Assembly: GCF_016918855.1 (NCBI RefSeq) | Contig: NZ_JADKYB010000038.1 | Location: 1 to 50,171 of the forward strand | Length of the DNA: 50,171 nucleotides | DNA from: Actinacidiphila acididurans | GTDB lineage: Bacteria > Actinomycetota > Actinomycetes > Streptomycetales > Streptomycetaceae | Direction of reading: 5' to 3' | In this document: piece after piece, positions 25,261 to 33,054 of the stretch | Numbering within the stretch: the first letter of the stretch is position 1 | Layout of the letters: every line of letters starts with the position of its first letter | Translations under genes and position numbers: made by a program | Notes under the pieces: generated by a model | Databases searched by the model: none | What the model was told of the DNA's origin: nothing | What the model saw: the letters and a program-made list of their open reading frames with translations, nothing else

Positions 25261-25375
25261 CCGGCCGGTCCGTACGGTCACGCCCGGCCGGTCCGTACGG
25301 TCGCGCCCGACCGGTCCGTACGGTCGCGCCCGGCCGGTCCGTACGGTCGCGCCCGACCGGTCCGTACGGTCGCGC
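25261..25375. repeat. Five tandem copies of a 23-bp repeat
   Basis: Units start at 25261, 25284, 25307, 25330 and 25353. The unit is CCG(G/A)CCGGTCCGTACGG plus TC(A/G)CGC, differing at two positions only. Each contains the palindromes CCGTACGG and CCGG. The array fills the gap between the convergent acyl-CoA dehydrogenase and A-T genes and could form hairpins acting as terminator. Confidence 0.95.
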
Positions 25376-25381
25376 CGAACC

Positions 25382-27340
25382 TCAGACGGCGGCGGCCCGG
25401 GCTCCGGATCTGGCGCCGGATCTGAGGAGGCGGATCGCCTCCGCCACCTCTGCCACGGTGTCGTACTCGAAGAACAGTTCCACGGGAACCTCGACCCCCC
25501 AGCGGGCGTGCATCACGCCCGCTATCTGCATCATGGACAGCGAGTGCCCGCCCAGGTCGGCGAGGTCGTCGCCGGGCAGCACCCGATCCACGCCGAGCAC
25601 CTCGCGGCAGATCCCGCAGACCTCGTCCAGCAGGGCGTCCGACGGTCCGGGCGCGGCAACGGGTATCGCAGCGGAAGCGGGAGGGGCCGGGGCTGCGGCC
25701 GGGGCCGGGGCGGACGGATCGGGCAGGGCCCGCCGGTCGACCTTCCCGTTGGCGGTGAGCGGGAAGCGCTCGAGGACGACCACCGCGCTCGGCACCATCG
25801 ACGACGTCAAGGCCGCCCGGGCGAAGTCCCGTACCTCCGCGGCGGTCGGCGCGGGGGTGTCCGCGAGGGGTACGACGTAGGCGGCGAGCGACGAGCCGCC
25901 CGGGCCGCCGTCGTACACCGTCACGACCGCCCCTGCCAGGCCCGGCATCGCACCCAACCGGGCCTCCACTTCCCCCAGTTCGATACGGTGACCGCGGATC
26001 TTGACCTGGCCGTCGGTGCGGCCGACGAACTCCAGCAGTCCGTCGGGGCGCAGGCGGCAGCGGTCGCCGGTGCGGTACATCAGGGCTCCCGCCGGGCCGC
26101 CCGGCTCGGGGACGAAGCGCTCGGCGGTCAGCTCGGGCCGGCCCGCGTAGCCGAGGGCCACCCCGGTGCCGGCGATGCACAACTCGCCCGTCACGCCGGG
26201 TGCGACCGGCTCCAGAGCGTCGTTCACCAGCCTCAGCCGGGTGTTGGCGACCGGCCCGCCGATCGAGATCGTCTCCGGCGCGGCCGGCACCCGCCAGAGC
26301 GTGGACAGGACCGTCGTCTCGGTCGGTCCGTAGGCGTTGATCAACGCGCCCACCCTGGCACGCAGTTCCCGGGCCAGGCCGACGGTGAGCGCTTCCCCGC
26401 CGGTCATCGCCACCACGTCCGGCGCGTCGAGACCTGCGTCGAGCAGCAGCCGCCACTGGGAGGGGACGGCCTGCATCCGGGTGATCGCGCGGTTGCGAAC
26501 GAGCCCCACCAGGGCGCGCGGGTCGCGCAGTTGGGCGTCGGTGGCCAGGACGAGCTCGGCGCCGGTGGCGAGCGGGACGGTGAGTTCGGCCATCGCGATG
26601 TCGAACCCGGCTCCGGCCACCGCCAGCCAGCGGTCGCCGGGCCCGCACGGCATCTCCTGCGCCAGCTCCAGCACCACGTTGAGCAGCGAGCGGTGGCCGA
26701 CCAGGACACCTTTGGGGCGGCCGGTCGAGCCGGAGGTGTAGATCAGATACGCCGGGTCGAGCGGACCGGCCGCCTGCGCGCGGGGTACGCCCGGTGCGCC
26801 GGCCGGCGCCGCAGGCTTCGCCTCGGATCCCGTGCCTGCGTCCGATCCCGTGCCTGCGTCCGATGCCGCGCCCGCGTCCACCTCCGCGTCCAGGTCGTCC
26901 ACGAGCAGCAGTGCGGCGCCGCCGGAGTACCGGTCCTTCACGTCGCGCGTCGTCAGTACGAGTTCGGCGCCGGCGTCGGCCAGCACGAACGCGATCCGGT
27001 CGGCGGGCAGGGCCGGATCGACCGGCAGGTGCACCCCGCCGGTCTTCCACACCGCCAGCAGGCCGGCCACCAGATCGGCCGAGCGGGGCAGGCACAGGGC
27101 GATCCGGGTGCCTTGAGCGACCCCGCGGGCCCGCAGCCGTGCCGCGATCCGCTCGGCCGCCGCGTCCAGCCCCGCGTAGGTGAGGCGCTCGTCCCCGCAG
27201 GTCAGCGCCGGTGCGCCGGGCGCCTGCGCCGCGTACTCCTCGAACAGCCCGAGCACCGTGGTGGCGGGCAGCACCCGCTCGATTCCCCTGGGTCCGATGG
27301 GACGGGCGGGGCGGGTGCGCAAGGGTGCGCTTTCGTACAT
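25382..27340 (-). CDS. Free-standing NRPS adenylation-thiolation (A-T) protein
   Basis: The 652-residue protein activates an amino acid and loads it on its own carrier domain. Adenylation motifs are complete: A3 YTSGSTGRPKG, A4 FDIAMAEL, A5 NAYGPTE, A7 MYRTGD, A8 GRTDGQVKIRGHRIELGEVE, A10 LTANGKVDR. The carrier domain has DLGGHSLSMMQI, whose serine takes phosphopantetheine. By eye against GrsA, the pocket code is about D-I-A-Q-M-G-A-V-L-K. The first Asp implies an alpha-amino acid, but I cannot name it. No condensation or thioesterase domain is fused; the divergent gene supplies condensation. An Ala/Gly/Asp-rich insertion (about 155-185) precedes A3. Confidence 0.9.
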   Translation of the reverse strand: MYESAPLRTRPARPIGPRGIERVLPATTVLGLFEEYAAQAPGAPALTCGDERLTYAGLDAAAERIAARLRARGVAQGTRIALCLPRSADLVAGLLAVWKTGGVHLPVDPALPADRIAFVLADAGAELVLTTRDVKDRYSGGAALLLVDDLDAEVDAGAASDAGTGSDAGTGSEAKPAAPAGAPGVPRAQAAGPLDPAYLIYTSGSTGRPKGVLVGHRSLLNVVLELAQEMPCGPGDRWLAVAGAGFDIAMAELTVPLATGAELVLATDAQLRDPRALVGLVRNRAITRMQAVPSQWRLLLDAGLDAPDVVAMTGGEALTVGLARELRARVGALINAYGPTETTVLSTLWRVPAAPETISIGGPVANTRLRLVNDALEPVAPGVTGELCIAGTGVALGYAGRPELTAERFVPEPGGPAGALMYRTGDRCRLRPDGLLEFVGRTDGQVKIRGHRIELGEVEARLGAMPGLAGAVVTVYDGGPGGSSLAAYVVPLADTPAPTAAEVRDFARAALTSSMVPSAVVVLERFPLTANGKVDRRALPDPSAPAPAAAPAPPASAAIPVAAPGPSDALLDEVCGICREVLGVDRVLPGDDLADLGGHSLSMMQIAGVMHARWGVEVPVELFFEYDTVAEVAEAIRLLRSGARSGARAAAV

Positions 27341-27386
27341 GTCTCTCCCTATGCCGAAGGGCGTACCGAACGCGTGGATTCTAGGA

Positions 27387-27433
27387 AGGTCTGGACCATT
27401 GATCGGGCATTACGGCAGGATAGGTCTGAACCA
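27387..27433. promoter_or_regulatory. Duplicated GntR-like operator between divergent NRPS genes
   Basis: AGGTCTGGACCA (27387-27398) and AGGTCTGAACCA (27422-27433) are direct repeats with one mismatch, starts 35 bp apart. The first contains GGTC-N2-GACC and resembles the DasR-type (GntR family) consensus TGGTCTAGACCA. They lie in the 139-bp gap between the A-T and condensation genes, so one regulator could control both directions. Confidence 0.5.
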
Positions 27434-27479
27434 ATCGCGGCGGGGATCCGCGGTGGCCGAGGGCGGCGAGGGGACCGGT

Positions 27480-29366
27480 ATGCGGGACGGCGAGGCGGGC
27501 AGAGCGAGCAGAACCGGGTACGAGGAGCGTGCGGTGCGCTTCGGGGGCGGGACGCCGCGCAGTGGCCCGCTCACCCTGGGGCAGGGGAACATGCTCCGCT
27601 GCATCGCGGACAACGAGCCCGCCCACATCAACATGCACGTCGTCTGGGACGTCCCCGCGGGCACCCCGCTGGAGGTCGTCACCGGCGTCCTCGCCGAACT
27701 CCACACCCGGCACGAGTCGTTACGGACCACCTTCCCCACCGACGGGCCGGAGCCGGTCCAACTGGTCCACGCCGGCGGCGAACTCACCGTCGAAGTCCAC
27801 CGGGCCGAAGGCGAACCCGCCCTGTTCGCCGAGGAGTTGGGGCTGCGCAGGCGCGCCGTCGCGTTCGACCCCGCGGGGGAGTGGCCCGTGCGGGCCGCCG
27901 TCGTCACCGCCGAGGGCCGGCCGACCCACCTGGTGCTCGCGCTCTCGCACGCCGCCGTCGACGCCACCGCGCTCGGGATCCTGCGCCGGGAGTGGCTCGC
28001 CCTGCTCGCCGGCCGGACCCTTCCCGAACCCGCCCCCGTACGCCCGGTGGACCTCGCCGTGATCGAGCGCTCCGAGGAGGGGCGCCGCCGCACAGCCGCC
28101 TCGCTGCGGTACTGGAGCGGGCAACTGCGTACCATTCCCCAGGCGATGTTCGCCCATCCCCGGCTGCCCGTGCCCGTGGCGGACGCGCCCCCGGCGGGCT
28201 GGACCCCGCGGCTGCGCATCCGTTCCCGCACCGCCGCCGCGGCGCTCGACGTCCTCACCGAACGCACCGGCGTCACCCGCTCCACCCTGGTGCTGACCGC
28301 CCTCTGCGCCCTCGCCGCGCACCGCGCCGGGCAGCGGCAGGCCGTCGTCACCACCCTGTCCGCCAACCGGTTCCTGCCCGAACTCTCCACCTACGTCGGC
28401 ACCGTGGCCCAGGACGCGCTGCTGTCCGTCACCGCCGACGCCGAGGGGTTCGAGGCACTTGCCAGGAAGGTCCGCCGCAGGACCCAACTGGCCTACCCCA
28501 ACAGCTGGTTCGACTCGGGAGACCTGTGGACCGCGATGGACGCCGCGGCCGAGGAGCGGGGCGCCCGGTTCGCCCGCGACTGCGTCTTCAACGACCTCAG
28601 CCCGCTGGGTCTGGACGGCGGAGTCCTGCGCGGCGCCGCCGACCCGCGCGACCCGGCCCAGCAGATCCAGTTGACCTGGCTTCCCCACGAGCCGCTCAAC
28701 GTCGAACTGATGCTGTGGGTGTACCGCCTCGACGGCGAACTCGACCTCTCCTTGTGGGCCGACCCCGCGCTGCTGCCCGCCGCGGACGCCGAGGCGTTCG
28801 GCCGCGGACTCGCCGCGCTGCTCATCGAGGCGGCCCGCGGCGACGTCAAACTCGACGAGCTGGCGGACATCACCGGCCTCGCCCCCGCGGCCCGCGGCCC
28901 GCGCTGGGTGGTGAGCGACTCCAGCTGGATCGACCTCGACCAGGTCGCCGCGGCCGTGGCCACTGCCGCCGGAACCCTTTCCCTGCCGCGGCCGGCCGCC
29001 CTCGCGACGACCGCCGAGCCCGACGCCGCCCTGGGCCACCGGCTGGTCTGCCGGGTGGGAATGCCGGGGCCCCGGGCGGGCGGCCCGAGCGGGCCGGAAA
29101 CCGAGGGAGACGGAACCGGGGCCGGGGCCGGTGGCGGTGGCGGTACCGGCGGCGGTGGCGAGCGTGTCGAGGAGGAAGCCGCAGCCGTCGCCGCGCGGTT
29201 GCACGCCGCCTGTACGGGGGCGCTTCCGGGGCGGCCCGCGGTGATGGCCCCCCACTGGTACGTGATCCACGAGGGAGTGCCCGAGGATCCGGGCGACCCG
29301 GCCGCCTGGGCGGCGCTGCCGGTGCTTTACGCGGGGAACGGCCGGGCGCCGCGGTACGGATGCTGA
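27480..29366 (+). CDS. Free-standing NRPS condensation-domain protein
   Basis: The 628-residue protein has a condensation fold starting GPLTLGQGNMLRCI. The active-site motif is LSHAAVDA: the catalytic H157 and D161 of the HHxxxDG motif are present, but the first His is Ser and the Gly is Ala. Further condensation-type stretches are TTLSANRFLPEL, YVGTVAQDALL and CVFNDLSPLG. The C-terminal 180 residues, including a Gly/Thr linker, are unassigned. ATG 27480 has GGCGAGGGG upstream; a GTG at 27453 is an alternative. It probably condenses the residue carried by the A-T protein, or transfers an acyl group. Its stop overlaps the transporter start by 7 bp. Confidence 0.75.
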   Translation: MRDGEAGRASRTGYEERAVRFGGGTPRSGPLTLGQGNMLRCIADNEPAHINMHVVWDVPAGTPLEVVTGVLAELHTRHESLRTTFPTDGPEPVQLVHAGGELTVEVHRAEGEPALFAEELGLRRRAVAFDPAGEWPVRAAVVTAEGRPTHLVLALSHAAVDATALGILRREWLALLAGRTLPEPAPVRPVDLAVIERSEEGRRRTAASLRYWSGQLRTIPQAMFAHPRLPVPVADAPPAGWTPRLRIRSRTAAAALDVLTERTGVTRSTLVLTALCALAAHRAGQRQAVVTTLSANRFLPELSTYVGTVAQDALLSVTADAEGFEALARKVRRRTQLAYPNSWFDSGDLWTAMDAAAEERGARFARDCVFNDLSPLGLDGGVLRGAADPRDPAQQIQLTWLPHEPLNVELMLWVYRLDGELDLSLWADPALLPAADAEAFGRGLAALLIEAARGDVKLDELADITGLAPAARGPRWVVSDSSWIDLDQVAAAVATAAGTLSLPRPAALATTAEPDAALGHRLVCRVGMPGPRAGGPSGPETEGDGTGAGAGGGGGTGGGGERVEEEAAAVAARLHAACTGALPGRPAVMAPHWYVIHEGVPEDPGDPAAWAALPVLYAGNGRAPRYGC

Positions 29367-30709
29367 CCGCTCGCCCCACCCGGCCCGGCACCGCGAAGGC
29401 GGGTCGCCGGCCCCGCGGGTTCGACCTGTACTTCACCGCGCGCGTGGTGTCCCTGCTCGGGGACGCCATGCTCCAGGTGGCCCTCACCGTCGCCGTGCTC
29501 GACGCCGGGTTCGGCACCAGCGGCGTCGGCTACGCCCTCGCGGCGTGGCTCGCGCCGGTCGCCCTCCTCGTACTCTTCGGCGGCGCCCTCGCCGACCGCT
29601 TCGAGCCGCGGAACGTCATGGTCGCCGCGGACGCGGTGCGGACCGTCACCCAGCTGGTCTTCGCCCTCTCCTTCGCCGCCGGCGCCCCCGCGCTCTGGCA
29701 GATCCTCGCCCTCCAGGCCGCCGGCGGCGCCGCCACGGCGATGTTCACCCCGGGCAGCGCCACGATGGTCCCCCGCCTCACCGCCGACATCCAGCGCGGG
29801 AACGCGGCACTGAGGATCGCCGAGGCGTTCACCACCCTCCTGGGCCCCGCGCTCGGCGGCCTGCTCCTCGCCGGCTTCGGGGCGGCGGCGGTCTTCGGCG
29901 CCGACGCGGCCAGCTTCGCCCTGAGCGCGCTGTGCCTCACCGCGATCCGGCTCGGCCGGCCGCAGGACCGCGCCGCGCGCCCGGCGCCCGCCCCGATGTG
30001 GCGTGCGCTCGCCGAGGGGTGGCAGGAGTTCCGTTCCCGTACCTGGCTGTGGAGCGTCATCGCGCTGTGGTCGCTGTACGGGCTGCTGGTGTTCGGCCCG
30101 GCCCTGCCGCTGAGCGCCGCGGTCGTCGTGGCCGCGCACGGGTCGGCCGGCTTCGCGGCGGTCACCTCGGCATTCGGCGCCGGGACGGTGGCCGGCGCAC
30201 TGCTCGCCCTGCGGTTCCGGCCCGTCCGGCCGCTGGCCGCGGGCGCCCTGTCGGTCGCCGCCTTCGCCCTGAGCCCGCTGGTGGTGGCCGTCCCCTTGCC
30301 ACTCTTGGCCGTTGTCGCGGGCAATCTGGCCGCAGGCACGGGGTTCGCCTTCTGGGGAGTGCTGTGGGCGACCACCCTCCAGACCCAGGTCCCGCCCGCC
30401 GTCCTCAGCCGGGTCGCGGCGTACGACGTCGCCGGCTCCGTCCTCGCCCTGCCCGCCGGCCGCGCCCTCGCCGGCCCCGCCGCCTCCGCTTTCGGCCCCC
30501 GCGCCCTCCTGACGGTCTGCACGGCCGGCGCCCTGCTGATCTCCGCCGCGATGCTGGCCGTCCCCGCGATCCGCAACCTGCGCACCGCCGCGCCGACCCC
30601 TGCCCCATCCGTCCGCCCATCCGCGTTCGCCGATCCCGAGCGCGCCGGCCGCGACATGGGGACCGCCCCCGAGCCGGACCTGGAACCGGCCCCGGCCCCC
30701 TCCCCGTAA
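29360..30709 (+). CDS. MFS exporter (EntS-like)
   Basis: The 449-residue membrane protein has about 12 hydrophobic segments. The first part shows family motifs of the MFS_3/EntS type (FDLYFTARVVSLLGDAMLQVAL; FGGALADRFEPRNVMVAADAVR; PGSATMVPRLTA). The cytoplasmic C-terminal tail is proline-rich (APTPAPSVRPSA, LEPAPAPSP). ATG 29360 lies within the end of the condensation gene, so the two are coupled, which suggests it exports the product of this small NRPS locus. Confidence 0.85.
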   Translation: MLTARPTRPGTAKAGRRPRGFDLYFTARVVSLLGDAMLQVALTVAVLDAGFGTSGVGYALAAWLAPVALLVLFGGALADRFEPRNVMVAADAVRTVTQLVFALSFAAGAPALWQILALQAAGGAATAMFTPGSATMVPRLTADIQRGNAALRIAEAFTTLLGPALGGLLLAGFGAAAVFGADAASFALSALCLTAIRLGRPQDRAARPAPAPMWRALAEGWQEFRSRTWLWSVIALWSLYGLLVFGPALPLSAAVVVAAHGSAGFAAVTSAFGAGTVAGALLALRFRPVRPLAAGALSVAAFALSPLVVAVPLPLLAVVAGNLAAGTGFAFWGVLWATTLQTQVPPAVLSRVAAYDVAGSVLALPAGRALAGPAASAFGPRALLTVCTAGALLISAAMLAVPAIRNLRTAAPTPAPSVRPSAFADPERAGRDMGTAPEPDLEPAPAPSP

Positions 30710-30787
30710 CGGCCGCCCCACAAGGCGGCCGATCGTCACGGCGTACGGGAGTGCGTGACCCGCCGGGGAGGGTACTCGGCGGTCGGG

Positions 30788-32602
30788 TCAGGGCAGCACG
30801 GGACGCGCGGCGTCGTCCTCGAGGAAGCCGCCCGACTGATGCCGCCACAGCTTCGCGTAGGCGCCGTCGCGGGTGAGCAACTGCTGGTGGGTGCCCTGCT
30901 CGACGATCCGTCCGCGGTCGAGGACGACGAGCCGGTCCATGCCGGCGACGGTGCTCAGCCGGTGCGCCACCACGAGCGCCGTGCGCCCGTCCATGAGCCG
31001 CCACAGCGCCTCCTGGACGAGGATCTCGCTCTCGGAGTCCAGGGCGCTGGTCGCCTCGTCGAGCAGCAGGATCGGGGCGTCGCGCAGGATCGCCCTGGCG
31101 AGGGCGACCCGCTGGCGCTGTCCGCCGGACAGCTTCACGCCGCGCTCGCCGACCATCGTGCCGAAACCGTCCGGCAACGCGTCGGCGAACTCCGTGACGT
31201 GCGCCGCCTCGGCGGCGCGGCGGATCTCGGCGTCAGTGGCGTCCGGCCGGGCGAAGGCGATGTTGTCCCGCAGCGTGCGGTGGAACATCGCCGGGTCCTG
31301 CGGTACGTAGGAGATCAGGCCGCGCAGGTCCCGCTGCCTGATCCTGCTGATGTCCTGGCCGCCGACCACGATCCGCCCGCCGTCGATGTCCGTCATCCGC
31401 AGCAGCAGCCGGGCCAGCGTGGTCTTGCCGCCGCCCGACCGTCCGACGAGACCGACCCTCGCCCCGCTGGGCACGGTCAGGTCGAGGTTCTCGAACAGCG
31501 GCTCCGCGCCCCCGTGCGCGAAGGTCACCTGCTCGAATCGGACGTCGGCGCCCCGGTTCGCCACCGGCTCCGGCTCCGCCGGGTCGAGCACGGTCGGCGG
31601 GGCCAGCAGCAGTTCGGTGAACTGCGCGGCCTCCGTCATCGAGCTCTCCAGGCGGCGGTAGATCTGGTTGAACTCGAACATGATCCGCGTGGCGTTGGTG
31701 TAGTACGTGAACGCCACCACGACCTCCTCCACGCCGTGCCGGCCGCCGCCGAGCGTGACCGCGAGCAGCAGGCCGAGCGCGTTGGTGAGCACCGACATCG
31801 GCGCGACCAGCGTGTCGATGCGCAGGTTGCCGTAGTCCCACGACCGCAGCGACAGCAGCCGCGAGTGCGCGACGCGCGACCGGTGCTCCGCCGCCTCACG
31901 TTCCTCGGCGCCGAACGCGCGGACCGTGTCCATGTTCATCAGGACGTCGGCGACATGGCCCGACACCCGGGCGATCGCCGCCTCGCGCCGGTCGACGAGT
32001 GCCTGGCGGCGCCGGATGAGCGGTGCCGTGCACAGGGCGGTCAGCGCGATCAGTGCCAGCAGCACGACGACGAGCAGTGGCTGGTACTGCCAGAGCACCA
32101 CCGAACCGAACAGCAGCGGCACGAGGCTGCCCACGACCGAGAACGTCAGCGTGTCGGCGAACTCCTCGAAGCGGGAGGCGAAGCTCAGGACTCGCTTGGT
32201 CAGCGCACCGGCGAAGTTGTCGTGGAAGAAGGCGGCGTCCTTGGCGAACAGCTCGTCCATGCCGATCACGTACAGGTGCTCGATGCCGCCTGCGTCGACG
32301 CGGTTCAGGCAGTGGATGCCGATGCGCCAGCACGTCTCCGCGAGCAGCAGCACGCCGGCGAAGACGAGTACGTAGGGCACCATCGGCGCGACAGCGCCGC
32401 CCGCGTGGTCGGAGATCCGCCCCACGAGCTTGGCGACGACCAGTGGAGCCACGTAGTTGATCCCGATGTTGCCCAGCGCCGGCAGCAGCATCGCCGGCGC
32501 CGTCAGCCACCGCAGCCGGGCCAGCTCCCGCCCGTAGTAGCGCAGTGCCAGCAGCACCGAGCCCGGGCCCGGCGTGTCCTCGCGCGTGTCAGGCGATCCC
32601 AT
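30788..32602 (-). CDS. ABC exporter, fused membrane and ATPase domains
   Basis: The 604-residue protein has an N-terminal six-helix exporter domain (about 30-320) and a C-terminal ATPase with Walker A GRSGGGKTTLA, Q-loop YVPQDPAMFHR, signature LSGGQRQR, Walker B ILLLDEATSALD and H-loop VVAHRLST. This is a half-transporter that would work as a dimer. It converges on the MFS gene with a 78-bp gap, so it may serve the same metabolite or be independent. ATG at 32602 is chosen over a TTG at 32608. Confidence 0.88.
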   Translation of the reverse strand: MGSPDTREDTPGPGSVLLALRYYGRELARLRWLTAPAMLLPALGNIGINYVAPLVVAKLVGRISDHAGGAVAPMVPYVLVFAGVLLLAETCWRIGIHCLNRVDAGGIEHLYVIGMDELFAKDAAFFHDNFAGALTKRVLSFASRFEEFADTLTFSVVGSLVPLLFGSVVLWQYQPLLVVVLLALIALTALCTAPLIRRRQALVDRREAAIARVSGHVADVLMNMDTVRAFGAEEREAAEHRSRVAHSRLLSLRSWDYGNLRIDTLVAPMSVLTNALGLLLAVTLGGGRHGVEEVVVAFTYYTNATRIMFEFNQIYRRLESSMTEAAQFTELLLAPPTVLDPAEPEPVANRGADVRFEQVTFAHGGAEPLFENLDLTVPSGARVGLVGRSGGGKTTLARLLLRMTDIDGGRIVVGGQDISRIRQRDLRGLISYVPQDPAMFHRTLRDNIAFARPDATDAEIRRAAEAAHVTEFADALPDGFGTMVGERGVKLSGGQRQRVALARAILRDAPILLLDEATSALDSESEILVQEALWRLMDGRTALVVAHRLSTVAGMDRLVVLDRGRIVEQGTHQQLLTRDGAYAKLWRHQSGGFLEDDAARPVLP

Positions 32603-32608
32603 CCCCAA

Positions 32609-33054
32609 CCCCGTGTCGTCGTACGGCGGCCGGCCACTTCGGGGCGGCTGCCCCCCCGGCGAGCCGCCGAAGGCCGGAACCGGCAGTCTGCCGAGCCGCC
32701 TCCCGCGCGGTCCAAGCGTTTTCCGGCGAACGCGGCGTCGAGCGAAAGGATCCGGACGCGGAGCACCCCACTCACCCTCTCGGCCTGTTTGTGCTTGCTT
32801 TATACCTAATATTCGGCCGATCGATGCCAGCTTTATCCCAAAGGTCTTTCGAAATGCCCATTAATGTGGGACCGCAGTCTTGACTTATGCCTAAGAGTCG
32901 GCTGAACATGTGTGCTGCGCCGCCACCGGATGCCGTCGTGTGCTGAGTGCTGAGCACAACCGGCGATCACTGACCATGCCCGACGATGAGCGCAGCTGCG
33001 ACTCGGCTCAACGCCACGGGCGAAATGGCACCATGACATTTCCGGGAGGCATTT
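32609..33054. other. Divergent intergenic region upstream of GH54
   Basis: This 446-bp gap between divergent ABC-exporter and GH54 genes includes an AT-richer stretch near 32785-32920. It holds the candidate GH54 promoter (32880-32908) and GGGAGG at 33044-33049. No convincing gene is visible. Confidence 0.5.
32880..32908 (+). promoter_or_regulatory. Candidate promoter of the GH54 gene
   Basis: TTGACT at 32880-32885 and TGAACA at 32903-32908 are spaced by 17 nt. Both hexamers, the following TTATGC or TTTTGC, and the GCT before the -10 resemble the GH3 promoter at 8867-8894. Confidence 0.45.

Noticed and set aside
25261..25375. CRISPR array
   Set aside because: The 23-bp units are directly adjacent without spacers and no cas genes are present.
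24077..27340. Pyrrole-carboxylate cassette (prolyl A domain, carrier, prolyl dehydrogenase)
   Set aside because: The A-domain pocket as read does not match the proline code, and the dehydrogenase looks like the LCAD/IVD type.
25508..29359. Plus-strand frame continuous with the MFS gene, suggesting a giant 1733-residue protein
   Set aside because: The upstream part is the antisense and shifted frame of the A-T and condensation genes; only from ATG 29360 does it read as a membrane transporter.
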